Below are positions 14,995 through 21,423 of a stretch of DNA of 21,423 nt, in pieces (within the stretch, counting starts at the first letter, position 1; each line of letters opens with the position of its first letter). Made by a program: the position numbers and the translations under genes. This stretch comes from M3007 sp039804245 (GTDB taxonomy: Bacteria; Bacteroidota; Bacteroidia; Chitinophagales; Saprospiraceae): contig JBDLWO010000294.1 of NCBI GenBank assembly GCA_039804245.1, forward strand, positions 1-21,423. The letters run 5' to 3'. The notes under the pieces were generated by a model. The model saw only the letters and a list, made by a program, of their open reading frames with translations. It was not told the origin of the DNA and made no database searches.

Positions 14995-16869
14995 GTGAAA
15001 GAAACCGGATTTATAGAACAGAACAAAGAGAAGTGGGCTGAATATGAGCAACTACTCCGTGAAGAGCGCCCGGATCCCGAGCGGCTGAGCGAGTTATTCG
15101 TACAAATAACCGATGATCTTTCGTATGCGCGCACCTTTTATCCGAACCGTTCGGTGCGGGTATTTCTGAATTCGATGGCCAGCCGGATTTTCCAGAACAT
15201 ATATCGGGGCAAGTCGTTTCCCCGGGCCCGTCTGCTGGCATTCTGGAAAACAGAATTGCCCCGGGCAATGTGGGAGGGCAGGATGGCACTTCTTCTATCG
15301 TTCAGTATTTTCACCATTGCCTTCATCATCGGGGTCTTGTCGAGTATGATTGAGCCCGAATTTGCCCGTACGATACTGGGAGATGATTATGTGACAATGA
15401 CACTACAGAACATTGAGAATGGCGATCCTATGGCGGTTTACAAGGATTCGGGGCCTTTTGGCATGACTGCAGGGATTGCTGCCAATAACCTGTTCGTTGC
15501 ATTCCGCACTGCGATTCTGGGTATTCTGGCGTCTTTGGGCACCCTCCTTTCGTTACTGTACAACGGTATCATGGTGGGTACCTTTCAGTATTTTTTTATC
15601 AGCAAGGGATTATTCAGCGAATCATTTCTGACGATCTGGATCCATGGAACACTGGAAATCAGTGCCATCATCATTGCCGGGGCTTCCGGTCTGATTGCCG
15701 GTTCCGGACTGTTGTTTCCGGGCACATACCGCCGAATCCAGGCGTTTCAGATAACCGTAAGGCGAGGAATCAGGATATTTATCGGGGTTGTACCTGTGCT
15801 TGTACTGGCTGCTGTTTTTGAGGGATTTCTCACCCGTTTCACAGAGACACCGGATATTTTACGGGGGCTGTTTATCCTGGCATCGCTGGTATTCGTACTT
15901 TGGTATTTTGTCTTCCTGCCCTTTTTCAAGTGGAAAAAGGGCGATTTCAAAGACGCAACGGGAGCAGCTGAACTTCCGGCCGATGAAATACTGCCCATCC
16001 GTTTTCATACCATCAAGACGCCCGGAGAGATACTGGGTGATGCCATTACAATCATGCGCAGACATGGGCGGGCGAGTCTGGGTCTACCATTGATTTCCGC
16101 TGCAGCAACGGCGTCAGGACTTGTGGCTCTGATTACCGCGGAATCTGAATTGGCCATGGAAGAATTTACGGAAGACGAGGGAGTATTCCAGGCTGTGAAC
16201 CACCTTTTCATGTACAATGCCGAAGTGCCTTTTCTCTTCTGTCTTCAGTGCATTATCGCGGGATTGCTGATTTTCACGGCAACAGGAGCGGTGGAAAACG
16301 AGCGGATATCGTATGCTGACAATGACAGCGAAAATACCGGGCATACCGGGGTTCAGAAGTTTCTTGTGTACCTTTCAACAGTATTCCTTACCCCGATTTC
16401 GCTTTATGCGATCAGCCTGGAAGATGCCCCGGGAAGATTCTGTTTTTCTGTTCTGGTGTTGCCACTGATGTATCTGGTGAATGCTGTGATCTTTATTGAA
16501 AAAGTACAGCCATTGGGAGCCATACTCAGGGCACTGAAGCTGATCCGGAGAGGGGGGGCCTATTTAACCGGTTTTGGGGTAGTGGTAATCGGTACAATTG
16601 CACTGATACTACTTGAAACACCTGTATGGTTAACAGCAGTCAAATTTCTGAAAACACTTTTACCTTTTGCGGGAGGGGCTGTGGGGGTTTCCGGCTTTAT
16701 TGCAATATTCTCCGTTTTATTTGTTATTTACACGTTCATTTTTTTCTGGTCTGCAAGTGGAGCTGTTGCTTTTTACAGTGCGCGCGAAGTAGAGGATGCG
16801 CACTATATTCACAAAAATATCGCGAAAATCGGGCAATCACGCCAGATTCGGGGATTACCAAAAGAATAA
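14995..16869 (+). CDS. SpoIIM (DUF95) membrane protein fused to a second multi-pass membrane domain
   Basis: 624 residues, about twice the usual length. Residues 1 to ~315 are a SpoIIM-type domain: the N-terminal FIEQNKEKWAEYEQLL helix, membrane segments near 97-118, 165-200 and 215-240 with the family motif IHGTLEISAIIIAGASGL (217-234), and two more to ~310. A linker (about 312-335) leads into a second domain with roughly five or six further membrane segments (about 355-375, 405-425, 450-500, 520-540 and 560-590). I do not recognise the second domain with certainty. GTG at 14995 is chosen because the sequence right after it matches the family N-terminus. The stop is 3 nt before the DUF4129 gene. 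In this phylum SpoIIM sits with MoxR, DUF58 and DUF4129 genes in a presumed envelope module; its function is unproven. Confidence 0.85.
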   Translation: MKETGFIEQNKEKWAEYEQLLREERPDPERLSELFVQITDDLSYARTFYPNRSVRVFLNSMASRIFQNIYRGKSFPRARLLAFWKTELPRAMWEGRMALLLSFSIFTIAFIIGVLSSMIEPEFARTILGDDYVTMTLQNIENGDPMAVYKDSGPFGMTAGIAANNLFVAFRTAILGILASLGTLLSLLYNGIMVGTFQYFFISKGLFSESFLTIWIHGTLEISAIIIAGASGLIAGSGLLFPGTYRRIQAFQITVRRGIRIFIGVVPVLVLAAVFEGFLTRFTETPDILRGLFILASLVFVLWYFVFLPFFKWKKGDFKDATGAAELPADEILPIRFHTIKTPGEILGDAITIMRRHGRASLGLPLISAAATASGLVALITAESELAMEEFTEDEGVFQAVNHLFMYNAEVPFLFCLQCIIAGLLIFTATGAVENERISYADNDSENTGHTGVQKFLVYLSTVFLTPISLYAISLEDAPGRFCFSVLVLPLMYLVNAVIFIEKVQPLGAILRALKLIRRGGAYLTGFGVVVIGTIALILLETPVWLTAVKFLKTLLPFAGGAVGVSGFIAIFSVLFVIYTFIFFWSASGAVAFYSAREVEDAHYIHKNIAKIGQSRQIRGLPKE

Positions 16870-16872
16870 AGC

Positions 16873-17571
16873 ATGAACATCCTGCCCAGATCACTGCTCT
16901 TCCTTTCATTTCAGCTGCTGACGGTACTCCTGTCAGCACAGGAGCGGCGCGAGGAAGCCGGAACAAGAGAGTACAGACCTGCAAATCAGCGCAGTATCTC
17001 AGGTGAATCGTGGAACAAGGCTGCCGGCAGTCTTGATTACAGCAGAGACAGACCGGAGGAAAACCCTTCCGATGAGATTGACCTCCCGGAGGTGGAGCCC
17101 CCTGCCCGGGCAGATTTTTCATGGTTTGGCACGCTGATACAAATAATCGCAGTTACACTGGTTCTGGCCGGCATCGGTTGGTGGTTTTACAGGATCATGA
17201 ACATGCCAGCCAACCGAAGAATAGCAAAGGAGGAAACCCATATTACTCCCGGGAATCTGGAATTGTACATACACGAGACCGATCTCGACAAGTGCCTGAG
17301 CGACGCCCTCGCACAGGAACAGTACAATCTGGCTATCAGAATACACTACCTGCAAATAATCCGGGCTCTTTCAGGGAAAAAATACATCCGGTGGTCGAAA
17401 GAAAAGACCAACAGGGAGTACCTCCGAGAGTTAAAAGGCACGAAACTGGAAGAACCCGTCAGAAATATTACGGGTGTTTATGAGCGCATCTGGTATGGGA
17501 ACAGGCAGACCGATCAGGAGGACTACCGGTTGCTGGCGCCCGATTTCATCCATGTACTCAGGCAGGTGTAG
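16873..17571 (+). CDS. DUF4129 domain membrane protein
   Basis: 232 residues. Residues 1-22 are a signal peptide (cleavage after LLSA). An acidic, proline-rich, likely disordered periplasmic region (25-85) follows, then one membrane segment (about 87-107, IIAVTLVLAGIGWWFY). The cytoplasmic C-terminal DUF4129 domain (about 140-225) has the pattern YNLAIRIHYLQIIRALSGKKYI, WSKEKTNREYLREL and YERIWYG. It lies 3 nt after the SpoIIM fusion gene in the same operon and overlaps the convergent SRPBCC gene by 14 nt. In related genomes DUF4350 and MoxR genes usually follow; here the operon ends. The molecular role is unknown. Confidence 0.88.
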   Translation: MNILPRSLLFLSFQLLTVLLSAQERREEAGTREYRPANQRSISGESWNKAAGSLDYSRDRPEENPSDEIDLPEVEPPARADFSWFGTLIQIIAVTLVLAGIGWWFYRIMNMPANRRIAKEETHITPGNLELYIHETDLDKCLSDALAQEQYNLAIRIHYLQIIRALSGKKYIRWSKEKTNREYLRELKGTKLEEPVRNITGVYERIWYGNRQTDQEDYRLLAPDFIHVLRQV

Positions 17572-18016
17572 CGAAGTACTTCTCCAGTGCCTTATACCTG
17601 AAGTCAAATATTTCCTGCACTTTTTTGTGAACGAACATCTGGCCGGCGATCCAGCCGAAAATCCATTTTCCGATGTCGTAGTGAAGGATATCCGTCATGA
17701 GTACACCACCTTCAACAGCTTTGAAATGGTGCTCGTGATGCCAGATATTGTACGGACCGAGGCGCTGTTCATCCACAAAAAAGGCCTTGTCGCGAATATG
17801 CGTGATCTCCGTGACCCATTTCAACGGGATATTCAGCATGGGTTTGATACGGTAGGTGATAATCAGTCCCTCATACATTTTATCGGGCACCTCTGAAACG
17901 ATCTCGAATACAAGATCATCAGGAGTTACCAGATTCAGGTTTTTGGGAGTGGCAAAGAACTCCCATGCCTGATCAAGCGTAAGGGGAAGTAATTGTTCTC
18001 GTACAAGACGGCGCAT
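17558..18016 (-). CDS. SRPBCC (START-like) ligand-binding family protein
   Basis: 152 residues. The pattern LTLDQAWEFFATPKNLNLVTPDDLVFEIVSE at the start, the central WVTEITHIRDKAFFVDEQRLGPYNIWHHEHHFKAVEGGVLMTDILHY and the C-terminal helix FVHKKVQEIFDFRYKALEKYF fit the helix-grip SRPBCC fold of the cyclase/dehydrase-like group common in Bacteroidota. Such proteins bind hydrophobic ligands; the ligand is not known here. No signal peptide, so cytoplasmic. It is divergent from hemW with 50 nt between start codons and convergent with the DUF4129 gene, sharing 14 nt. Confidence 0.88.
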   Translation of the reverse strand: MRRLVREQLLPLTLDQAWEFFATPKNLNLVTPDDLVFEIVSEVPDKMYEGLIITYRIKPMLNIPLKWVTEITHIRDKAFFVDEQRLGPYNIWHHEHHFKAVEGGVLMTDILHYDIGKWIFGWIAGQMFVHKKVQEIFDFRYKALEKYFATPA

Positions 18017-18035
18017 AATGCAGATATTTGCCCTC

Positions 18036-18049
18036 AGAACATACGTTCT
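18036..18049. promoter_or_regulatory. Inverted repeat between the SRPBCC and hemW genes
   Basis: AGAAC-ATAC-GTTCT is a 5-bp inverted repeat with a 4-nt centre in the 50-nt divergent promoter region. The place would suit an operator acting on both genes, but the arms are short and this could be chance. Confidence 0.25.
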
Positions 18050-18066
18050 CAGTCAATTGTTCAGAA

Positions 18067-19194
18067 ATGCCGGGAATCTACATACATATACCCTACTGCA
18101 GGAAGGCGTGCCACTACTGCAACTTTCACTTTTCGACCACCCTCCGGAACAAACCGGAGATGGTGGCCTGCATCCTGACCGAACTTGAGTTACAGCGGGA
18201 TTTTCTGAGGGGCGCTCCGCTCACCTCCATCTATCTTGGAGGCGGTACCCCCTCCCTGCTCGATATTGCAGAACTGGGGCAAATTTTCGACCGGATCTCG
18301 GGATTACACGGGCTGGCAGCAGGCGCTGAAATTACGCTGGAGGCCAATCCAGACGATCTGACTCCTGAAAAACTGCGACAGTTACGCGATTACACCCCCG
18401 TTAATCGCCTGAGTATAGGCGTGCAATCATTTTCGGATACTGACTTGCAATGGATGAATCGCGCGCACAGTGCAATACATGCCCGCGCATGCCTGGAAGA
18501 TGCGCTGAAGACCGGATTCAGCGACCTGAGCATAGACCTCATTTATGGCGCGCCGCCCACCAGCGATGATCAGTGGGCTGACAACCTGCGTACAGCCTTT
18601 GATTACGGCATTCCACACTTGTCGTGCTATTGCCTGACGGTGGAAGAAGGCACGGCACTCCATCATTTTGTCGGAAAGGGCAGGCAGCCACCGGTGGACG
18701 AGGAAAAAGCTGCCAGGCAATTTGAATACCTGCAGGGTGAGACAGAGCGAACGGGATATGAGCACTATGAAATAAGCAACTTTGCCTTGCCCGGTCGCCA
18801 TGCACGTCACAACAGCAGCTACTGGCTGGGGGAACCATACCTGGGTATAGGACCATCGGCACATTCCTTCGACGGAAAAAACCGGCAATGGAATATTGCG
18901 AATAATGCAGTGTATATTCATTCTCTGAAGAACCTGATCATTCCTTTTGAGCTGGAGTTGCTTTCCCCTGCACAGCGCTACAACGAGTATATTATGACCT
19001 CTATGCGGACGAAATGGGGTACAGACAAACGGAAAATTGATGCAGAATACAGTCAGTTTGTCACATTTTTTCAGCGTGGAATACAACCATACCTGGAGAG
19101 TGGCCATATTGAGAGCAAAGAAGGGATATACAGGTTGAGCAGGATGGGGAAACTCCTTGCGGACAAGATCGCATCAGATTTATTTGTCGCCTGA
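18067..19194 (+). CDS. hemW: Radical SAM family heme chaperone HemW
   Basis: 375 residues from ATG at 18067. The protein begins PGIYIHIPYCRKACHYCNF, with the radical SAM cysteines C11, C15 and C18 (C-x3-C-x2-C). It continues with YLGGGTPSLL, ITLEANPDD, NRLSIGVQSFSD and IDLIYGAP, then HYEISNFALPG and YLGIGPSAHSF, which are HemW landmarks. HemW binds heme and is thought to deliver it to respiratory proteins; it was long annotated as an oxygen-independent coproporphyrinogen oxidase. The usual YCDF is YCNF here. The frame is open to a TTG at 18028, but the family starts at MPGIYIHIPYC. Confidence 0.95.
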   Translation: MPGIYIHIPYCRKACHYCNFHFSTTLRNKPEMVACILTELELQRDFLRGAPLTSIYLGGGTPSLLDIAELGQIFDRISGLHGLAAGAEITLEANPDDLTPEKLRQLRDYTPVNRLSIGVQSFSDTDLQWMNRAHSAIHARACLEDALKTGFSDLSIDLIYGAPPTSDDQWADNLRTAFDYGIPHLSCYCLTVEEGTALHHFVGKGRQPPVDEEKAARQFEYLQGETERTGYEHYEISNFALPGRHARHNSSYWLGEPYLGIGPSAHSFDGKNRQWNIANNAVYIHSLKNLIIPFELELLSPAQRYNEYIMTSMRTKWGTDKRKIDAEYSQFVTFFQRGIQPYLESGHIESKEGIYRLSRMGKLLADKIASDLFVA

Positions 19195-19219
19195 TCCGGT
19201 TTTGATCGGTAAAAAAATG

Positions 19220-19250
19220 TTTGGCAAAATGCTCGTCAGGAGTAATTTTA
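19220..19250 (+). promoter_or_regulatory. Promoter of mscL
   Basis: TTTG (19220-19223) is followed after exactly 19 nt by TAATTTTA (19243-19250), one mismatch from TAnnTTTG. Transcription would begin about 25 nt before the ATG at 19281. The box excludes the longer frame that begins at 19221. Confidence 0.65.
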
Positions 19251-19280
19251 CGCGTTGATAAAGTTCAAAAAAACAAATCC

Positions 19281-19565
19281 ATGCTTTCAGAACTCAAAGC
19301 CTTTCTACTTCGGGGCGATGTATTGGCCCTCTCCATTGCCGTCATCATCGGTGGCGCATTTCAGAAAATCGTTGACTCACTGGTGAACGATGTGATTTCT
19401 CCACTGCTGGCCATGATCATCGGGCAGCCTGACTTTTCCGGCGTCATGCTGGGAACTGTCAGGGTAGGAAATCTGATTACTGCGATTGTCAATTTCACGA
19501 TTATCGGGACTGTGCTTTTTTTATTGGTAAAAGCAGCAGGCAAGAAACCTGATGACATAAAGTAA
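19281..19565 (+). CDS. mscL: Large-conductance mechanosensitive channel MscL, short form
   Basis: 94 residues. ELKAFLLRGDVLALSIAVIIGGAFQKIVDSLVNDVISPLL is the MscL N-terminal amphipathic helix and pore-lining first membrane segment. NLITAIVNFTIIGTVLFLLVKA is the second segment. MscL opens under membrane tension to release solutes during osmotic downshock. It is short: typical family members have about 130-150 residues. The periplasmic loop (about 47-62) is minimal, and the chain ends eight residues after the second segment (GKKPDDIK), so the C-terminal cytoplasmic helical bundle is absent. The terminator right after the stop argues that this is the intended end, not a frameshift. ATG at 19281 gives the family N-terminus. 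Confidence 0.92.
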   Translation: MLSELKAFLLRGDVLALSIAVIIGGAFQKIVDSLVNDVISPLLAMIIGQPDFSGVMLGTVRVGNLITAIVNFTIIGTVLFLLVKAAGKKPDDIK

Positions 19566-19598
19566 TGCAGCTGTACTTCCCCTTCAAGAGGAAGTGCT

Positions 19599-19633
19599 AT
19601 CCCCGGTAACGAGCTGACCGGGGATTTTTTTTT
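19599..19633 (+). terminator. Rho-independent terminator of mscL
   Basis: ATCCCCGGT (19599-19607) pairs perfectly with ACCGGGGAT (19617-19625) around a 9-nt loop, followed by a run of T residues to 19633. It lies 34 nt after the mscL stop. Confidence 0.95.
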
Positions 19634-19639
19634 GTTATA

Positions 19640-19672
19640 TTTGGAATATTGCAAGTACAGGCAGTAACTTTG
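19640..19672 (+). promoter_or_regulatory. Promoter of the tRNA-Val/tRNA-Pro unit
   Basis: TTTG (19640-19643) and a perfect -7 box TAACTTTG (19665-19672) with a 21-nt spacer, slightly longer than the usual 19. The box ends 27 nt before the first tRNA. Together with the terminators on either side it defines a separate tRNA transcript. Confidence 0.6.
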
Positions 19673-19699
19673 CGCTCCCGTTGGAAACGATGTGAAATA

Positions 19700-19773
19700 C
19701 GGGCCATAGCTCAGTTGGTTAGAGCGCCACGTTGACATCGTGGAGGTCACAGGTTCGAATCCCGTTGGTCCGA
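19700..19773 (+). tRNA. tRNA-Val (anticodon GAC)
   Basis: The cloverleaf was folded by eye. Acceptor CGGGCCA pairs with TGGTCCG (one G-U), D arm GCTC/GAGC, anticodon arm CCACG-TTGACAT-CGTGG with anticodon GAC, variable loop AGGTC, T loop TTCGAAT, discriminator A. The T stem ACAGG/CCCGT has one A-C mismatch (positions 51-63). The 3' CCA is not encoded and must be added after transcription. Confidence 0.95.
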
Positions 19774-19778
19774 CAATT

Positions 19779-19852
19779 CGGGACGTAGCTCAGCCCGGTA
19801 GAGTACACGTCTGGGGGGCGTGTGGTCGCAAGTTCGAATCTTGTCGTCCCGA
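19779..19852 (+). tRNA. tRNA-Pro (anticodon GGG)
   Basis: The cloverleaf was folded by eye. Acceptor CGGGACG pairs perfectly with CGTCCCG, D arm GCTC/GAGT, anticodon arm CACGT-CTGGGGG-GCGTG with anticodon GGG, T arm GCAAG-TTCGAAT-CTTGT, discriminator A. CCA is not encoded. It starts 5 nt after tRNA-Val, so both come from one precursor. Confidence 0.95.
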
Positions 19853-19861
19853 CTGAGTAGC

Positions 19862-19899
19862 AAAGGAGTCATGAACGTAACGTTTATGGCTCCTTTTTT
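19862..19899 (+). terminator. Terminator of the tRNA unit
   Basis: AAAGGAG (19862-19868) and the following bases pair with the segment ending CTCCTTT (19890-19896). This gives a stem of about 15 bp with two G-U wobbles, a loop near 19877-19881 and a T run to 19899. It starts 10 nt after tRNA-Pro. Confidence 0.9.
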
Positions 19900-20057
19900 A
19901 TTTGTGCGAATACAAAAGTCAATCAACCTCCTGCCAAATTTTACACATCTCAAATCAGCGTCTCGACAACTAAGTCTTTTCAAGATGTTACGTATTTACA
20001 AGCATCTGTGAATTGAACCTTACGGCATCCTGTTTGTTTGAATAAAAAAACATCTGT

Positions 20058-20657
20058 ATGTCAACATCAACCATTTTCAGTAGTGTAGCAGTTGCGGTCT
20101 TGCTCGTGATTGCAATCTTTGCCTGCTCAAATTCCACAAAAGTGTCGTCCAGACCCACCGAAAAATCAGATATGATGAATAGTTCTGCAACGAGTATCTA
20201 CCAGTTCACCGTCAACTCACTGGATGGGAAGCCAGTATCCATGTCTGAGTTCAAGGGGAAGAAAATAATCATTCTCAACGTTGCCTCCAAATGTGGCTAC
20301 ACACCACAGTACGCCGACTGGGAGACGTTTTACAAGGCCAATAAAGACAAGGTGGTGGTTCTTGGTTTCCCCTGTAATGACTTCATGGGACAAGAACCCG
20401 GCTCAGCGTCTGATATCGCGGAATTCTGCCAGAAAAACTATGGCGTCTCCTTCCCCATGTTCGAAAAGGTACACGTAAAGGGTGCCAGCAAGGCTCCCCT
20501 GTACAAATGGCTGACCGATCCTGCTCAGAATGGCTGGAACAAAGATGAACCATCCTGGAATTTCTGCAAGTATCTGATCAATGAAAAAGGTGAACTGACC
20601 AATTTCTTTGCCTCAGGAGTAAAGCCCGACAGCAAAGAATTTCAGGCAGCACTTTAA
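20058..20657 (+). CDS. Glutathione peroxidase family protein with lipoprotein signal
   Basis: 199 residues. Residues 1-23 form a signal segment ending in IFAC, a lipobox with C23, so membrane anchoring is predicted. The peroxidase domain runs from about 46 to 199. The peroxidatic cysteine is C79 in NVASKCGYTPQY (cysteine, not selenocysteine). The catalytic partners are Q112 in CNDFMGQEPGS and W167-N168 in SWNFCKYL. C106 and C124 are candidate resolving cysteines, as in thioredoxin-dependent members; this is inference. The enzyme would reduce hydroperoxides on the envelope side. The usual NQF is NDF here. It is monocistronic, between the tRNA terminator and its own terminator. I see no convincing promoter in 19900-20057. 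Confidence 0.93.
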   Translation: MSTSTIFSSVAVAVLLVIAIFACSNSTKVSSRPTEKSDMMNSSATSIYQFTVNSLDGKPVSMSEFKGKKIIILNVASKCGYTPQYADWETFYKANKDKVVVLGFPCNDFMGQEPGSASDIAEFCQKNYGVSFPMFEKVHVKGASKAPLYKWLTDPAQNGWNKDEPSWNFCKYLINEKGELTNFFASGVKPDSKEFQAAL

Positions 20658-20683
20658 GAACTTGTACAGGATTTCCTGCCGTT

Positions 20684-20723
20684 GGCAAAAACAAGCGTAC
20701 TTTTTGTCAGTTTTTGCCTTTTT
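20684..20723 (+). terminator. Rho-independent terminator after the glutathione peroxidase gene
   Basis: GGCAAAAAC (20684-20692) pairs perfectly with GTTTTTGCC (20710-20718), followed by TTTTT. The loop is long (17 nt) but can pair partly within itself. It starts 26 nt after the stop codon. Confidence 0.8.
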
Positions 20724-20825
20724 GAAGGCGCGTAGCCGGAGCCAGGCAACTGAAAAATGGTGAAAAATGAGCCATTTTTGACTCGGCGAGAGAATTCTGA
20801 ACAAGCTCTGACTTCTGAAACATTA

Positions 20826-20870
20826 AAAAAAGCCTGATATCTGTCAATATAACCGGTATCAGGCTTTTTT
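20826..20870. terminator. Bidirectional terminator between convergent genes
   Basis: AAAAAAGCCTGATA (20826-20839) is the exact inverted repeat of TATCAGGCTTTTTT (20857-20870). Because the stem ends in A on one side and T on the other, it can stop transcription from both directions. It would serve the minus-strand reductase gene, whose stop codon is 30 nt away, and back up the peroxidase terminator. Confidence 0.9.
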
Positions 20871-20899
20871 GTGCCCGTAGAAAAACCCGGAATGCACTG

Positions 20900-21423
20900 T
20901 CAGTAAATAAACGGGAAAACAATTTTTCTGTCCTTCGGGAAATCGGGGAATTGCCTCCTGTACCAGTCGTGGTGATTTTTCGCACGCGGCACCAGGTTGG
21001 CCAGTGTCCAGATCATAAATGACAGGGCAGGAAGGTTCCATGCCATCAGGGCAAACCCGGTCCATTCAACGATTTCACCTAATAAATTGGGAGAGGCAAC
21101 ATACTCGAACAGGAAGCCCCGGGGAATTTTGTAACCAGTTTCACCAGGCTTTCTGAGGTTAATCAGTATGTCGTCTGAACGCCAGTTGATATACATTCCT
21201 GCCAGGAATAACATCAAACCAGCCATGAAAGAGGTGGAGTACAACCATTCTACACCATAATCGGCAGGAGAAGCCAGTTCTGAAAGATAGTATCCATTCA
21301 GTCCTGCATTAATCAGGTTGAAAAAAACAGCAAACAAGGCTATGATCAGTGGCATTTTTTTGGGTGTAGCCCTGATACGAAGCGGGTAGATCAGCGACCG
21401 GTTGAAATAATGAAATATCCATA
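20900..21423 (-). CDS. Steroid 5-alpha-reductase (SRD5A/DUF1295-like) family membrane protein, C-terminal part
   Basis: 173 residues are visible and the N-terminus is beyond the right edge. The frame continues upstream of the ATG at 21355 with WIFHYFNRSLIYPLRIR, which belongs to the family, so that ATG is internal. Family landmarks are FLFEYVASPNLLGEIVEWTGFAL and the C-terminal HHDWYRRQFPDFPKDRKIVFPFIY, both thought to contribute to NADPH and substrate binding. Three or four membrane segments are visible. Such enzymes reduce carbon-carbon double bonds of lipids; the bacterial substrate is uncertain. Its transcription ends at the bidirectional terminator at 20826-20870. Confidence 0.9.
   Translation of the reverse strand, partial: WIFHYFNRSLIYPLRIRATPKKMPLIIALFAVFFNLINAGLNGYYLSELASPADYGVEWLYSTSFMAGLMLFLAGMYINWRSDDILINLRKPGETGYKIPRGFLFEYVASPNLLGEIVEWTGFALMAWNLPALSFMIWTLANLVPRAKNHHDWYRRQFPDFPKDRKIVFPFIY

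Noticed and set aside
19747..19983. Minus-strand open frame with the ending ...RPELSDQRDSNL
   Set aside because: It is translated from the antisense of the two tRNA genes and their terminator, a well-known source of false proteins.
19774..20057. Integration site or mobile-element remnant behind the tRNA genes
   Set aside because: I found no direct repeat of the tRNA 3' ends, no integrase and no composition break. The flanking genes are ordinary.

Overview
The window reads as a chromosomal stretch of a Bacteroidota bacterium, most likely an environmental Chitinophagales, Sphingobacteriales or Saprospiria-type lineage (the lineage is inference). Three things support this. Promoter-like sites match the phylum's TTTG / TAnnTTTG consensus. 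At least one protein ends in a type IX secretion (T9SS) sorting tail. The gene families are typical: SBBP repeats, an anchor-V-like protein, a SpoIIM/DUF4129/DUF58 set and a mevalonate-kinase-like GHMP kinase. Coding is dense and base composition looks even. I see no insertion sequence, phage gene, CRISPR array or rRNA.

Layout. Positions 1-3304 hold two exported proteins on the minus strand: the N-terminal part of a large SBBP-repeat protein cut by the left edge, and a C-x4-C-H protein with a T9SS tail. Positions 3409-6058 hold a TatD-type hydrolase (minus), a divergent metallo-beta-lactamase-fold hydrolase and an OmpA-like lipoprotein (both plus). Positions 6061-8186 form a minus-strand pair, a mevalonate-kinase-like GHMP kinase followed by an OppC-type ABC permease. 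Positions 8324-12182 carry gcvP and truB on the plus strand, separated by an unusual repeat-rich, self-complementary spacer. Positions 12356-13141 encode a probable outer-membrane beta-barrel protein, interlocked at its stop codon with a PPK2 polyphosphate kinase.

Positions 13138-17571 hold parts of a known but poorly understood envelope module. DUF58 (vWA) and PPK2 run leftward. A SpoIIM protein fused to a second membrane domain and a DUF4129 protein run rightward from the same intergenic region. The MoxR ATPase that normally accompanies DUF58 is not in the window. Then come an SRPBCC protein (minus), hemW, a short mscL, a tRNA-Val/tRNA-Pro pair, a lipoprotein glutathione peroxidase (all plus), and a steroid 5-alpha-reductase-family membrane protein (minus) cut by the right edge.

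Most genes are housekeeping or envelope genes with no shared pathway across the window. I did not find a clear undescribed defence or mobile system. The observations most worth following are the fused SpoIIM protein and its split cluster, the gcvP-truB spacer, the recurrent placement of -7 boxes 4-13 nt before start codons, and the enlarged ABC permease.
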